Positions 41,690-51,973 of a DNA stretch of 64,000 bases are shown here, in pieces; the stretch's first letter is position 1, and every line of letters starts with the position of its first letter. The position numbers and the translations under genes were made by a program. The notes under the pieces are model-generated. The model saw nothing but the letters and a program-made list of their open reading frames with translations, was not told the DNA's origin and searched no databases. The DNA comes from Neofusicoccum parvum (lineage: Eukaryota > Ascomycota > Dothideomycetes > Botryosphaeriales > Botryosphaeriaceae): assembly GCA_020912385.1 (NCBI GenBank), contig CP087209.1:3162001-3226000 (forward strand), written 5' to 3'.

Positions 41690-43885
41690 TCATATGATCG
41701 TGATGTTCCGCTGCGGGTAGCCACTATCGATGAGCTCCTGTACCGGTAGATTCCATGATTCGAATACACCGACGCGCTTGAAGTACTCCGGTCCTTCGGA
41801 TGCCGGTAGGAGAAGGATCCCTCCCACACTACCGACCGTGGCGCCCACGATAGGGAGCGCTAGCGCATGTCCAAGCCTCATCAATTCATCACAGCCATCC
41901 GCCGTGATGTCTAGCAGGGGCATCATAAACGGGTGGTCGTTGGGTATGTCCTCTGGCGCTGGAGCAACATTCTCGACAACGGATCTTGCGATGCTCCAGT
42001 GGCGATCATGGATGGTGTTCCCCCTTGAAGCTAGTGGATGTCCACAATTAGAGACCTTAGGGGAAATGTCCAAATATTTGGAGCCTTCGCCACTGTCAAT
42101 TGTGGTATCCACCGTTAAGGCTTCTCTGGTAGCTTCGCTTAACGTAAGGGGTGCGAAGGTGCTAGGGCGTAAATGATCCAGGGAGGTCTTTGGCACATCG
42201 AGGCCTTTCCACCTTCGAACAGCAGGATGGAGATCGGCGCGAAAGCATTCGAACACAACACCGCTGAGCGTGATCTCTGCCGACCTCAGCGGTCCATATC
42301 TGTTGTTTTTGTCCACAAGATCGACCTTCACACTTACTACCGATGCTAATGGGGGTTTGATATCATACGTCTCGGACCTAAAACACAAATTAATCGAGTT
42401 TTCTCCGTCGTTCGAGAGGCTCGCCCAACTCCAAGTCGGCGCTCGATAAGGCAATGCTGGAGACCATTCCTTACAAGGTGGCCTTCCTCCACGAGACCAT
42501 AGAAGATCCGTTGGCAGGTGCGAGAGGAAATGGCCAGCAACGTAGTCGTCGCCAAAAAGCGTGCCAAATCTTGATGCTATTCCAGCAAAGGCCGCGAATG
42601 TGTCCTTTTCCGTGTAAGTCAGAGTCGTCTTCGCATAGGCAGTAACGAGCCGGTGGAATTCACCCGTAGAGAGCGAAAAAGGGTTTAGCTGTCTTGTTGA
42701 GAAGGGGCATCCAAGTAGACCTCGCCCCAAGCCTTCCGGCATTGACTCCGAGGCGAAGATGATTTTGTTGCATTCCCAGTAGATCTGCTCGCTGCCGAAA
42801 TGTATGACCCTCGGAGAGAGTATGCGTTCCTGGAATACCCATGCACGTTTGGTAAGAGGCGCATCCGGGAATCCCCCGTGCCATTGGTGCGGAGGTGCAA
42901 CGGACCATGTGTCATTCTCCCAAAAAACATTGCAGCTTTCAAGAAAGACCGGTGACCTCTGTACGAACATCCCAGCGTGTGGATTTGAACCGCAGTCGGC
43001 TGCGATGTTCACGACGCATTGTTGATATATATCGTGCATGGTCGTTACATGCTCTCTCCAATCTTCGTCGCTGCCAGGGCCGGTTTGGAGTATGCACAGG
43101 CTATCAATCCATAGGTAGTCGATTCCCAATCGTTTAGTCGTGAATATTGCATCCCGGAATGTCTTTGGTAATTCCTGTAGTGGTACGATTTGACGGAATT
43201 GTTCCTCGTTGTGAGATGAAAGCATCAGGAAGTTCGGACGTTGGCCCCAGCAATGACTCAACGTGGCATATCGTCGTCCAGGACATCCAGGAGTTGTAAC
43301 AACCAAGCGCGGTTTCCGTGGATCAGTGACGTCAACAAGTCTCTTGGGGCTCCAACCGGTACCGCTCGCGAAGTCTGGTCCAACACATCTGGAGTGACCC
43401 TCAAGACATGTCTTGAGCCAGGATGATGCGAGTTTAGCGGCATTTGGGTGCCCCGTACTCTTTGGATTACATAGCAGAGGCCCGATGTGGTAAGTGCTCC
43501 ATGGAGCATCCATAGGACTCGGGCGAAAACTCTCCATGTTACGCTCGCAGTGTTTTCCCCAGTAAGGAAGAGATCTCGTCCTTCGCAGTTCGATGCGTAC
43601 GAAAAAGGCAGAGGGACCCCTATTGCTAGCTGCTGCTTTCAAGGCGATATACGCTGCATTGATACCTATAGTGGTTTGAAGTACCCTGCCAATAAAGTGC
43701 ACCGGTAAGCGGTATGGATATTTTCCCACGACACGCTCTTTCTGATCACACCATTTGTGATGGAAGTGCATGCATATTTTGCAGCCGGCGGCGGCGGCTC
43801 GTCTCAGATGTTCTTCACTTTCATGGTGGTCATGATCGAAACCCGCTGGTTTGGAGAACAGAGAAAGGCATGTGACACAGATCAT
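41690..43885 (-). CDS. HET-domain protein, intact
   Basis: Heterokaryon-incompatibility family; such proteins start cell death upon non-self recognition in hyphal fusion. It is a single coding exon of 731 residues. N-terminal Cys pairs (MICVTC, GCKIC) precede a segment ASSWLKTCLEGHSRC that marks the usual pre-HET region. The HET domain runs about 206-355: YATLSHCWGQ, LPKTFRDAIFTTKRLGIDYLWIDSLCILQ, then the MHDIYQQCVVNIAAD motif and TKRAWVFQERILSPRVIHF. A C-terminal PTWSWASL motif and a variable tail follow. The first ATG, at 43885, is used. A 56-nt intron in the 5' leader (43922-43977) is predicted, and the leader frame has a stop upstream. All conserved motifs are present, unlike the HET pseudogene at 8.3-10.4 kb. 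Confidence 0.92.
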   Translation of the reverse strand: MICVTCLSLFSKPAGFDHDHHESEEHLRRAAAAGCKICMHFHHKWCDQKERVVGKYPYRLPVHFIGRVLQTTIGINAAYIALKAAASNRGPSAFFVRIELRRTRSLPYWGKHCERNMESFRPSPMDAPWSTYHIGPLLCNPKSTGHPNAAKLASSWLKTCLEGHSRCVGPDFASGTGWSPKRLVDVTDPRKPRLVVTTPGCPGRRYATLSHCWGQRPNFLMLSSHNEEQFRQIVPLQELPKTFRDAIFTTKRLGIDYLWIDSLCILQTGPGSDEDWREHVTTMHDIYQQCVVNIAADCGSNPHAGMFVQRSPVFLESCNVFWENDTWSVAPPHQWHGGFPDAPLTKRAWVFQERILSPRVIHFGSEQIYWECNKIIFASESMPEGLGRGLLGCPFSTRQLNPFSLSTGEFHRLVTAYAKTTLTYTEKDTFAAFAGIASRFGTLFGDDYVAGHFLSHLPTDLLWSRGGRPPCKEWSPALPYRAPTWSWASLSNDGENSINLCFRSETYDIKPPLASVVSVKVDLVDKNNRYGPLRSAEITLSGVVFECFRADLHPAVRRWKGLDVPKTSLDHLRPSTFAPLTLSEATREALTVDTTIDSGEGSKYLDISPKVSNCGHPLASRGNTIHDRHWSIARSVVENVAPAPEDIPNDHPFMMPLLDITADGCDELMRLGHALALPIVGATVGSVGGILLLPASEGPEYFKRVGVFESWNLPVQELIDSGYPQRNITII

Positions 43886-44562
43886 TGTGGCGGTCTTCTT
43901 GGGCGTTTCAGTTGCTGTACCCTATCAGTCACTGTCAGCTTTCTATCTCAGCAATGTCAAACCAAGGCGACACTTACGGGGTCGAGGATGGTTGTGTACT
44001 GCTGAGACGTGGGAGGGCCAGGTGATCGAGCTGCTTTTGAAGTCCACGCCCGCGTAGCCCCACACCCCGCGGCGGTGAAGCGTCACAGCCACTGCAAATG
44101 CTGGGTGGGGGCTGTGCCGATGCGCATGACTGCGTCGATATACAGCCGCAAGGCAGCAATTGTTATCTCATCGTGCGATTAATCGAGACTTCGAGGACGT
44201 TCGCAAGGCACATCTGTCGTCAGTCATGAAACGGCGGCGGAAGCGTGACGTCTGAAGATCATGGCATTTTCCGTTCTGTCTGCGACGAAGATGTGAACAA
44301 ACCACGAGGCGAGGCCCTCTTATTCCCTTAAATACTTTCATGCACTCGCGCCGAGAAAGAGTAATCCGGTCCACAAAACCATTCCCAGAGCTTGAAAACC
44401 GAATTGATTTCTTCGATGATGATATATGTTACCACCACCAAATACTGCACCTCCCTTTTTGATTTCTCTCCCACCGTTTCCCGATATCACGCTGACGAGA
44501 GAAGAATCCTCCACAGACAGAACCCCAAATCCCACGTAAAACCTGGCATATCGTAAAGCAAT
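43886..44562. other. Intergenic, 677 bp
   Basis: HET promoter side (with the leader intron) and the 3' flank of RPS5. No other gene is seen. Confidence 0.4.
43922..43977 (-). other. Predicted 5'-UTR intron of the HET gene
   Basis: Donor GTAAGTG and acceptor GACTGATAG, 56 nt, 36 nt upstream of the start codon. Joining the flanks does not add coding sequence, because the upstream frame carries a TGA before any ATG. Confidence 0.5.
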
Positions 44563-45383
44563 TTACCGGTTGGACTTGGCCACACGCTCCAGCTCGTCCT
44601 TCTTCTTGATGGCGTACGAGTTGCTGGAGCCCTTGGCGGCGTTGATCAGCTCCTCAGCAAGGCACTCGGCAATGCTCTTGACGTTGCGGAAAGCGGCCTC
44701 GCGGGCACCGATGGTGAGGAGGGCGATGGCCTGGTTGACACGGCGCAGGGGCGAGACATCGACGGCCTGGCGACGGACGGTACCGGCCGAACCGATACGG
44801 GTGGAGTCTTCGCGGGGACCGCAGTTGACGATGGCGTCGACGGCGACCTGGATGGGGTTCTGGTCGGTCATGATGTGGATCTGCAGACTGTCAGAATTCT
44901 GGTCGGACTTCCGTGTGCGCGGTGCTCGCAGGCAGACGTACGATCTCGAAGGCGTGGGCAACGATGCGGACGGCCATGAGCTTCTTGCCGTTGTTGCGGC
45001 CGTTCATCATGAGCGAGTTGGTGAGACGCTCAATGATGGGGCACTGCGCCTTCCTGAAGCGCTTGATGGCATAGCGGCCGGCGGAGTGCGAGAGGTAGAC
45101 GGGGGTACGGATCTGGATGTAGTCGCTGTGGGCGCGGAACTGCGTCAGCACAAGTTCTCGGAGTGGTGTGGTGATGGCGGCCCGCATGCAAAACCGGCCG
45201 GGCGCATCCCAAATTCAATCGCTCGGGGAGGGTGCTGCCGTACGTCAAGGAGATGTCCCTAATCTCAACATCCTCGTAGCTCCACTTGTTGAACAGCTTG
45301 ATGCTGCCAATCTCCTCGGTGACGTCCTTGGGAAGGACGGGGTAGCCCTGGGGGCTCTCGACCTCAATTTCGCCCTCAGACAT
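44563..45383 (-). CDS. RPS5: 40S ribosomal protein uS7 (RPS5)
   Basis: uS7 sits in the head of the small subunit at the mRNA exit/E-site. Exons 45383-45244, 45125-44942 and 44880-44563 give 213 residues, the normal eukaryotic size. Introns are 118 nt (GTACGG...CACAG) and 61 nt (GTACGT...CTGCAG). Signature stretches are [57 protein letters not shown] and the C-terminus [14 protein letters not shown]. The first 35 residues are acidic and variable, as in other fungi. Both introns are longer than most in this window, which is common in ribosomal protein genes. Confidence 0.97.
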
Positions 45384-45912
45384 GTTGACCTGCGGTTCGA
45401 CGATGCGACGGTGCCGTGAGTTGAAGGGGAGGTCGTGAGCGGGTCGTCGGCGGGGGGAGGTGGTTGTCGTCGGTGTCGTCGAGGATAATTTCAGCAGAGC
45501 GCCGGATCAATTGAGTGCCGCACGCACTCGCTTAGCCGGCACGTGACCGACCCAACACCACGCCCGCACAACGCAGCCCACCGCAGCGCGCGCTCGGAGG
45601 GACGGCACAGGGAGAAGTTCGGGGAGGCAGACTCTTCGCAAATTAGTAATTCGTGCTGCAGTCCCGGCTGTGCACTTCCTCACGGCCGCCCTGCTGTCTC
45701 GCAGCTCCCCCAGCAACGCCCAAGGCCTTTCGCTTAGAGCTCCTCGCCAGAGCGTCACTGGAATCGACCGTGCGCTGGAGAGCTCCAACGAGCGCCCAAT
45801 AGAACAACTCCGTGCCAATGCCATAACTCCGGTGTCTAAAGTAATGCTACAACGCAGCGGGATCGCACTGATCGCCGCCGCAACTTTTGGGGGGTATCCG
45901 AGAACCGTGTGT
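45384..45912. promoter_or_regulatory. RPS5 upstream region, 529 bp
   Basis: Promoter and leader of RPS5 together with the 3' flank of the next minus-strand gene. GC-rich near RPS5; I see no motif I can name with confidence. Confidence 0.4.
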
Positions 45913-46932
45913 CTACGCCCTGTGCCTCAGGACCTCCTCCAGCGCCTCGCCCAAGTGCGCGTACGTGATCTTGGCCGCCTGCAGCTTCGCCGCCCTCTTC
46001 CACGCCATCTGCATATCGCTCTCCTCCACCCTGACCACCCACCCGCCGGCCGTGATCATCCTCACGCACCCGTCCCGTCCCACGCCCCTCCCCACCACCC
46101 CATCCGCCCGCAGCAGCCTCTCCAGCCACGCCCTCCCATCCTCACCCCCCCTCCCCACCCTCTCCACCACCTCCCTCACCTCCACCGCGCCCCTCCCCTC
46201 CAGCCCGCTCCTCACCAGCCGCAGCGCCTCCCGCTGCCTCCCCGCCTCCTCCTCCCGGGCCCGCCGCTCCCGCTCCCTCTTCTCCTCCCGCTCCCGCCGC
46301 GCCCGCTCCTCCAGCGCCGCCTCCGCCACCGCGCGCCGCCGCTTCTCCTCGAACAGCCCGGCCTCGCGCTCCTCGGCGCCCTCGGCCTCGCGCGCCCGCG
46401 CCGCCTCCGCCTGCGCCCGCACGAACTCGTGGTACGCCCGCCGCTGGTCGCGCCGCGCGATCGACCGCGCCTTCTTGGCCCCGACCACCTGCCTGTTCGC
46501 CGCGGCCGCACGGCGACCGCCCGCCGCCGCCGCTGCTTCGCCGTTGCCGTCGACGAAGGCGGCTGCGTCTCCGTCCGGATCGTCGTCCTCCTCGAATTGT
46601 TCGGCCTCGTCGAACGCCGCGTCGTCGTCGTCCTCGTCGTCGGCCTCGTGTTCGGCGGCGGGGAGCTCGTCGGCGCGGGGCACGGGGCCGCGGTGGTCGG
46701 GCTGCGGCGCGGTGGCGTTGTGGTGGTGGGCCAGGCCGGCGGCGTCGGCGTCGGACTCGGGGTGCGGTTGCTGGCGCTGGTGCGCCGATCGGCTCTCGAA
46801 GATGGTCGGTGCGAAGTAGAGGAAGGCGCAGAGAGCGAGCGTGTGGACGAGGTCCTGAAGGAGCGGCGTGCCGGGCCGGGTGAAGGGCAGGAGGCGGTTG
46901 AGCAAGGACTGGAGAAGCCGGAGCGGATTCAT
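45913..46932 (-). CDS. Membrane-anchored, charged hypothetical protein
   Basis: A single exon of 339 residues. A hydrophobic segment at about 24-43 (LLQDLVHTLALCAFLYFAP) after a basic start suggests a signal anchor, leaving the rest on one side of a membrane, probably ER; this is inference. Residues 80-130 are acidic (DDEDDDD, EEDDDPD). A long Arg/Glu/Ala single-helix or coiled coil spans about 155-245 (RREREEKRERERRAREEE). The last 90 residues look folded (AWLERLLRADGVV, VRMITAGGWVVRVEE). This resembles the architecture of ER-anchored DDRGK-type proteins, but the diagnostic DDRGK motif is absent, so I do not assign that name. An antisense ORF of 466 codons across the same bases is a composition shadow. 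Confidence 0.75.
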   Translation of the reverse strand: MNPLRLLQSLLNRLLPFTRPGTPLLQDLVHTLALCAFLYFAPTIFESRSAHQRQQPHPESDADAAGLAHHHNATAPQPDHRGPVPRADELPAAEHEADDEDDDDAAFDEAEQFEEDDDPDGDAAAFVDGNGEAAAAAGGRRAAAANRQVVGAKKARSIARRDQRRAYHEFVRAQAEAARAREAEGAEEREAGLFEEKRRRAVAEAALEERARREREEKRERERRAREEEAGRQREALRLVRSGLEGRGAVEVREVVERVGRGGEDGRAWLERLLRADGVVGRGVGRDGCVRMITAGGWVVRVEESDMQMAWKRAAKLQAAKITYAHLGEALEEVLRHRA

Positions 46933-48224
46933 GGCTGCGGAGAAGGAAGAAGAACAACAACGGAAAAAGCAGATAGATGTTGTTTGGGAAAAGAAAATGA
47001 GTTGTTATGTCATGCTTTGGATGCGGTGCAGCTCTCTTTTGCCTGCTTGGGCGCTGCGGCAGGTGGTTGAGAGCGCGGCGGCGGGTGTGTTGGTGGGCGC
47101 GCGGAGCTCTCCAGAAAATGTTGTTGCAGACGGATGGCGAGAGCTGCCAGCTGCCAGCTGCTTCGGCTCTATCGCCTATCTCCGCCCTGACCTCCATCCC
47201 TCCATCCCTCGCGTCCTCCGCCGTCAGCTCTCCACCATTCCATCACAGCGTGCTGCTGAAGACATGTCCATCAAGTTGCGCGAAGAGGCTCCCAAGCTGA
47301 CGGCAGGCTCAGCTTCGGCGATGCCAGCTGCTCAACACAGCCGATGCAACCCCGGCACCGCAGCGCTAAGTACTGCCAGCAGCGTCCTTGCATGTCCCGT
47401 GCTGGGCTCCGGGCTCCGGGCTCCCCGACACATGCCACCGCAGGATCTGTGAAGCCTCCATCATCGCTCAGTCCGCCAAGCAACCCGCGCCTTACGAAGC
47501 CCCTCATCAGCCCTGTGGTCCGATGCGTGCGCACCGCAGATTCATGACGAGAGAATGCGGAATCCGCAATCAAAGAAAGAGCGAAAATAGAAGTCCTCGG
47601 TCAGCGCCCGCTCAGGAGTACAGAAGGCGCCCGAATGCATTTGGTAACCAGCACCTCGTATCCTGCTGCAAGAAGCCGCTCCGTCTTAAGGACGGGGGTG
47701 CGAAGCTTTAACGATCGACGCCAGTTGCCTGCTTTGCTGCTGTAGTTAGAAACGAGCCGGCAGCGGCGAGCCCATCCTCGCGACCCCTTCGTTTCCTATT
47801 CGAGCAACCGCCGCCGCGCTGCGCCGGCCGAACCAGGACCGGATCCGCGCGCGCATGCTTGTGAGTGGTCGGTCAGTCGCTGTGCCACCACAGCCGCTCG
47901 CCGCCTCTTCCGCGCTCAAGCACTGCGCCGTTCGCCGGCGGCAATGCAACCTGGTGGCCCCCCCTCTTTTTCACGAGGAACTATGTTCGTCAGCTGGCTG
48001 CTGGCCGGCAGCCTGCCATAGCGCAGGGCTGTGGACTCTGGGGAGCTTGGGGCGTCCATCTCGTATTCTGCATGCCGCATCGAACGCTGTACAGAGCAGG
48101 GGAAACGTCCAGCAGGTGTATATAAACAGCTTCCGTAGCAGCTCTGGATAGAACCACCAGCCAGCAAGCAAACCAATCAACCAATCCTCACCACTCCTCT
48201 CCCAAACACCCAAACACCACCAAA
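46933..48224. promoter_or_regulatory. Divergent intergenic region, 1.3 kb
   Basis: Upstream of the membrane-anchored gene (minus) and the small secreted protein gene (plus). Near 47000-47100 it is likely the leader of the former. A TATA box for the latter is listed separately. No other gene is supported. Confidence 0.45.
48119..48126 (+). promoter_or_regulatory. TATA box of the Alt a 1-like gene
   Basis: TATATAAA lies 99 bp upstream of the ATG at 48225 and is followed by a C/A-rich leader ending CACCACCAAA. A clear TATA box is unusual among the promoters in this window and suggests inducible or high-level transcription. Confidence 0.6.
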
Positions 48225-48727
48225 ATGCAGTTCACCACCGTCGCCACCATCCTCGCCGGCGCCGCCGCCGTGGCCGCCGCTCCCACGCCCTCCACCCTCC
48301 AGTCCTTCAACGTCGAGGGCCTCAAGTGGTCGACGACGCCCTCGCAGACGCAGGTGTCGTTCGACTTCAACGACCCCAACTCGGGCATCAAGACCAACTG
48401 CTACTGGTCGCCCGTGCTGATCGGCGGCGTCTACACCTGCAACAACAACGACAACGTCAAGTACGCCTTCAACGACGACATGACCCAGATGAGCGTCGCC
48501 GTCACCTTCCCCAAGGGGTGAGTTAAACCGTTCCCGCTGAATTTCGGGCTGCTTGCTGACGTTTTTTTTCTTCGCTAAAAAGCACCCTCGACGACTCGGA
48601 CGCTTACTACATCGCCAACGGCACTGCTGCTACCGCCAAGACCTGCCAGGGCACCACCGCTGGCCAGGACTGCCAGGGTGCTCCCCACATCTTCCTCACC
48701 ATCAACGAGATTCAGGGTGTCGCGTAA
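48225..48727 (+). CDS. Small secreted four-cysteine protein, Alt a 1 (AA1)-like
   Basis: Exons 48225-48517 and 48583-48727 (65-nt intron GTGAGT...AAAAG with a CTGAC branch) give 145 residues. The signal peptide is about residues 1-19 (MQFTTVATILAGAAAVAAA). The mature part is beta-strand-like and has four cysteines in the contexts TNCYW, YTCNNN, KTCQG and QDCQG, ending in a FLTINEIQ strand. The order (Cys-aromatic, YxC, F-rich strand, C...CQG, ITINxI) resembles the AA1-like fold of the Alternaria allergen Alt a 1 and related secreted proteins. That assignment is by pattern only. The function of the fold is not settled; some members affect host defence. Confidence 0.8.
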
Positions 48728-49336
48728 ATTAGGACATGAGTCTTGAGGAAAGAAGATGGTTGGTTGGACGAGAGCTCGGGCTGTAGATATAGAATCAGTA
48801 ATTGTAAATATAATACCTTCTTCGATACTCTTGTTAGCAATCGTGTGGCCCTGCTCCTAATGCTCAGAATTCCGGAACATCAACCAGCCCGGCTCGGGAA
48901 TGCTAACGGACGTGCTTGGCTGTGGGTTTCGTAAATTCATAGTAAATGTACTGCGGTGACTTCAAGGAGACAGGAGAAGTTGGTCGTGTACATTTCGGTC
49001 TCCAGTGAGGATGAAAATGATGGGCGAGGATTAGTGTCCCTTTTCCCTTTTTGTTCATTTTGATATTTTTGACAGAGTTCACAGTTGCCTCCTGACCACG
49101 AGGAGGGTTGTGATGATCTTTGATTTGACCTCTTCGATAATGGGCTCTTGCCACTCTCGTTGCATCATGATGCTGCCTCCATCCGCAAAACCCACGGCCG
49201 TAACCCCCCAAAGTACCCGAACGCCATGCTGCTTCCATGCCGAGAAGACAATTGAAATTGGAGGTGTAAAAACCCACATTCTAAAATTGATCTGGCAGCT
49301 TGTCAGCTCCTAGAGTAGTGATAGCACGCCCGTAGA
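48728..49336. other. Convergent intergenic region, 609 bp
   Basis: 3' flanks of the secreted protein gene and the calcineurin B gene. AT-richer, no gene seen. Confidence 0.4.
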
Positions 49337-50132
49337 TCAGATCATCATACCCAGAGTCATGCTCATCGAAACGTCAGTGTTCTCAACCATCTTGGTGAAC
49401 TCCTCGAAGCTGATCTTGCCGTCGCGGTCGAGATCGGCCTCCATGATGGTCTTGTCGACGATCTAGATCCCGTCAGCCCGACCTCGCGCAGCCATTGGAG
49501 GTTTCTGGTCGTACCTGCTGCAGCTGCTGGTCCTTCAAGTTGCTGCCCACCATCATCTTGAGCACGATGAACAGCTCGCCGTTGCTGATGAAGCCGTCGC
49601 GGTCGATGTCGTACACCTTGAAGGCAAACCGCAGCTTCTCCTCCTTGTTGCCCTTGCTGCTGAAGGCGCTCAGGCCGGACACGAACTCCTGGAAGTCGAC
49701 GTCGCCACCGCCGTCCTCGTCGAAGATGGCGATCATGCGGGTGGCCAGCGGGTTGGACGAGACCTGGGGGAGCGACAGGAACTCGTCGCGCTCGATGGTG
49801 CCGGAGTTGTCCTGCGGCGGGGAAAACACAGGCGTCAGGACATAGGGCGGGGCTGCGGTGGCTAAAGGGGGAGCGATGCGACGGGGTCCGGGGCGCGGGG
49901 CGCGGCAAAATGGCACACGGGGAGCAGCTGCGTACCTTGTCCAGCTTCATGAAGCGCTTGCGCAGGCGATCGACCTCCTCGCGGTCGACTGGGCCCCGAA
50001 GTGTCAGCAACGCGGGCTCGCGGGAGCGGCGCGCCCCGCCGAGTGAGGCTAAGGCTGACGCCGGGGGGGAAGGGACGCACAATTGGAGCCGGACACGATG
50101 CTGTCCAGCATCTGGGAATTTGCGTTGCCCAT
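49337..50132 (-). CDS. CNB1: Calcineurin regulatory subunit B
   Basis: The Ca2+-binding regulatory subunit of the protein phosphatase calcineurin, which signals in calcium, ion-stress and morphogenesis pathways. Exons 50132-50081, 49988-49936, 49811-49515 and 49462-49337 give 175 residues, the usual length. The N-terminus MGNANSQ has the Gly2 of an N-myristoylation signal. Four EF-hand loops are intact: about 34-45 ([12 protein letters not shown]), 66-77 ([12 protein letters not shown]), 103-114 ([12 protein letters not shown]) and 144-155 ([12 protein letters not shown]). Three introns of 92, 124 and 52 nt have standard GT-AG ends. The gene is divergent from a DUF1770-like gene. Confidence 0.97.
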
Positions 50133-50508
50133 GTTGGCGGTGGGTTGCGGGGGTGGAGAGGCGGGAGGGTCGAGGCAGAGGTGTCGCTCGTAAGGCGGAG
50201 AGAGGTTGGATGCACAGAATCGCCAGTGGAAGCAGCCAGGCAGCCCCACGCCCAGGCCTGACCCTCAGCCCTCAGGAGCGCCCGCCGCCGCCGCCGCCGC
50301 GGCCCCAAGGACATCCCGCCCCGCGCCAGCCAATCACACGCGCCCGTCCGCGTCCGCCGCCCGCTCCCCGGTCACGTGCTCCAGTCGGAGCTGTCCCAGC
50401 GTCACCGCCCGCCGGGCCACAGCAACCACCACCACGACTCCCGCCGAAGAGCTCGCAGCCCATCCATCGCGGCCACCCGTCACACCTCCGCCACCCAATC
50501 GCCCCGCC
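50133..50508. promoter_or_regulatory. Divergent promoter of CNB1 and the DUF1770-like gene
   Basis: A 376-bp region with a (CCG)n run at about 50280-50303 and a CCAATCA box at 50330-50336. CCAAT boxes bind the HAP/NF-Y complex in fungi. No TATA box is visible. Confidence 0.45.
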
Positions 50509-51084
50509 ATGGCCGCCCCGGGCCCGCTCGAGTTCGCCTCGACCATCCAAACCGCCTCCATCCAACGCGCGCCCTCGCCGCACCACGACCTCAACCCATC
50601 GACCGCCGCCAGCACGCGCGAGCCCGTCCACATCCACCGCCACCCCTCCTCCGACATCGACGACGACGACGACGACGAGATCCCGCTGTCCGCGCTGCAC
50701 CCGGCGCCGCGCCGCCCGCCGCACCACCTGCCGCCGCTGCCGGACCTGCGCTTCGAGCAGAGCTACCTCAAGAGCATCGCCGGGTGCGGCAGCGGCTGGG
50801 GCGTGGCGTACGTGACGGTGCGCGACCAGGTGGTGCTGCCGCTGCTGCAGGGCACGCTGTGGACGCTGGTGCTGAGCGGCTGGCGCCACTGGAACCGCGC
50901 CTCGCGCCTGAGCGGCCGCGGCGTCGGCGCCCGCGTCCGCCGCTGGTGGTGGGGCGTCAACAACTGGAAGCTGCCTGCCGCTGCCGTCGTCGCCGACGAC
51001 GTCAAGGATGTGAGTGTCCGGTTCATGCGGGTCTGTCGCCGCTTGCTGAGGGCTGGAGAGCAGCCGCCTGTCGTGCAGAGCTGA
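50509..51084 (+). CDS. DUF1770-like hypothetical protein
   Basis: Unspliced, the frame encodes 191 residues. The core matches what I know of the ascomycete DUF1770 family: an N-terminal FASTIQTASIQRAPSPHHDL segment, an acidic DDDDDDEIPLSAL patch, then LPDLRFEQSYLKSI, VTVRDQVVLPLLQGTLWTLVLSGWRHWNR and RVRRWWWGVNNWKLP. The hydrophobic LLQGTLWTLVLSGW could contact a membrane. A candidate intron at 51010-51078 (GTGAGT...GTGCAG, 69 nt, 3n, stop-free) would give a 168-residue protein ending at the same stop codon. The family has no known function. Confidence 0.78.
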   Translation: MAAPGPLEFASTIQTASIQRAPSPHHDLNPSTAASTREPVHIHRHPSSDIDDDDDDEIPLSALHPAPRRPPHHLPPLPDLRFEQSYLKSIAGCGSGWGVAYVTVRDQVVLPLLQGTLWTLVLSGWRHWNRASRLSGRGVGARVRRWWWGVNNWKLPAAAVVADDVKDVSVRFMRVCRRLLRAGEQPPVVQS

Positions 51085-51973
51085 TTGGGGTTCGTGGAGT
51101 AGAATTACGCCTCGGAGTTCGCCAATGCCGGGTCCAGTTAGAGAGGGTCGTTCTGGGGAGGATTAACGCATTAGACGAAAACGAAGATGCATTGGGTGGG
51201 GAGTCATTGGCGTTTTGTTGGGGAATTGTAGTATATGAGGTCACTTATGAGAATAAGAAGGGAAGACAGCTGTGACTGCTACGCAACCAGTTATTGTGTC
51301 CGCTATGCAGAACGTGAATTTAACTCTGTTAGCTACTCTTACTTTCTGATAAGGAGAAAAGGAGAAAAGGAAAGTGATGTTGAGTCACAATGCTGGGTAT
51401 CTTTCTATCCTTATCCCAAATGCCACCCCGAGAATTTTGTACGCCAGAAAATGCTGTGAAAATCTTGAACCGCTGAGAACTGTGTAGTGGAACCCTTTAT
51501 GGATATCCACAGAGTAAGGGAACAGAATCCGAAAAGAAACCCCAAAACTAAGCATCTTCCCGCCAATTCGCCGTTCGCTATGCAAGAGCTGATAAACTGT
51601 GAGTGTAACCCTTCTTCCCTTGCCTTTTACTGACCTGTCCCTGCTTCCCAGTATCTCCTTTCAAGCACCCTTCTGTACAATGGAAGAAAAGCAAAAAATC
51701 GGAAAGGTCATACCGCTGATGATGAGCGAAGTCGGAAAGCCGTTGAACTGGTCTGCGTGCATACGATCTCGCCGAAGTGGATGGCCTTCGGATACTGAAG
51801 TCCGACCGGGTGACTCTCAAACTCCATGTCCCAATCTCAACCCGAAGCTGACATCAAAGGACACAGGGCAAGAATCCAACCCGCCATACCACTCAGCGTG
51901 AGTATCAAATCCCACATCTCCAATCGCAAACCGGAATTGAGATCGAAGAGATGCGAGAAGGACGTCAACCCCT
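51085..51973. other. Convergent intergenic region, 889 bp
   Basis: 3' flanks of the DUF1770-like and Lys-rich genes. AT-rich in the middle (51290-51600). No gene, repeat or RNA is supported. Confidence 0.4.

Noticed and set aside
42970..42986. GGTTCAAATCC-like tRNA B-box on the minus strand
   Set aside because: Lies inside conserved HET coding sequence and has no A-box or cloverleaf around it.
45670..47070. 466-codon plus-strand ORF
   Set aside because: Antisense of the membrane-anchored gene; a Leu/Pro/Arg-rich mirror of its Glu/Arg helix.
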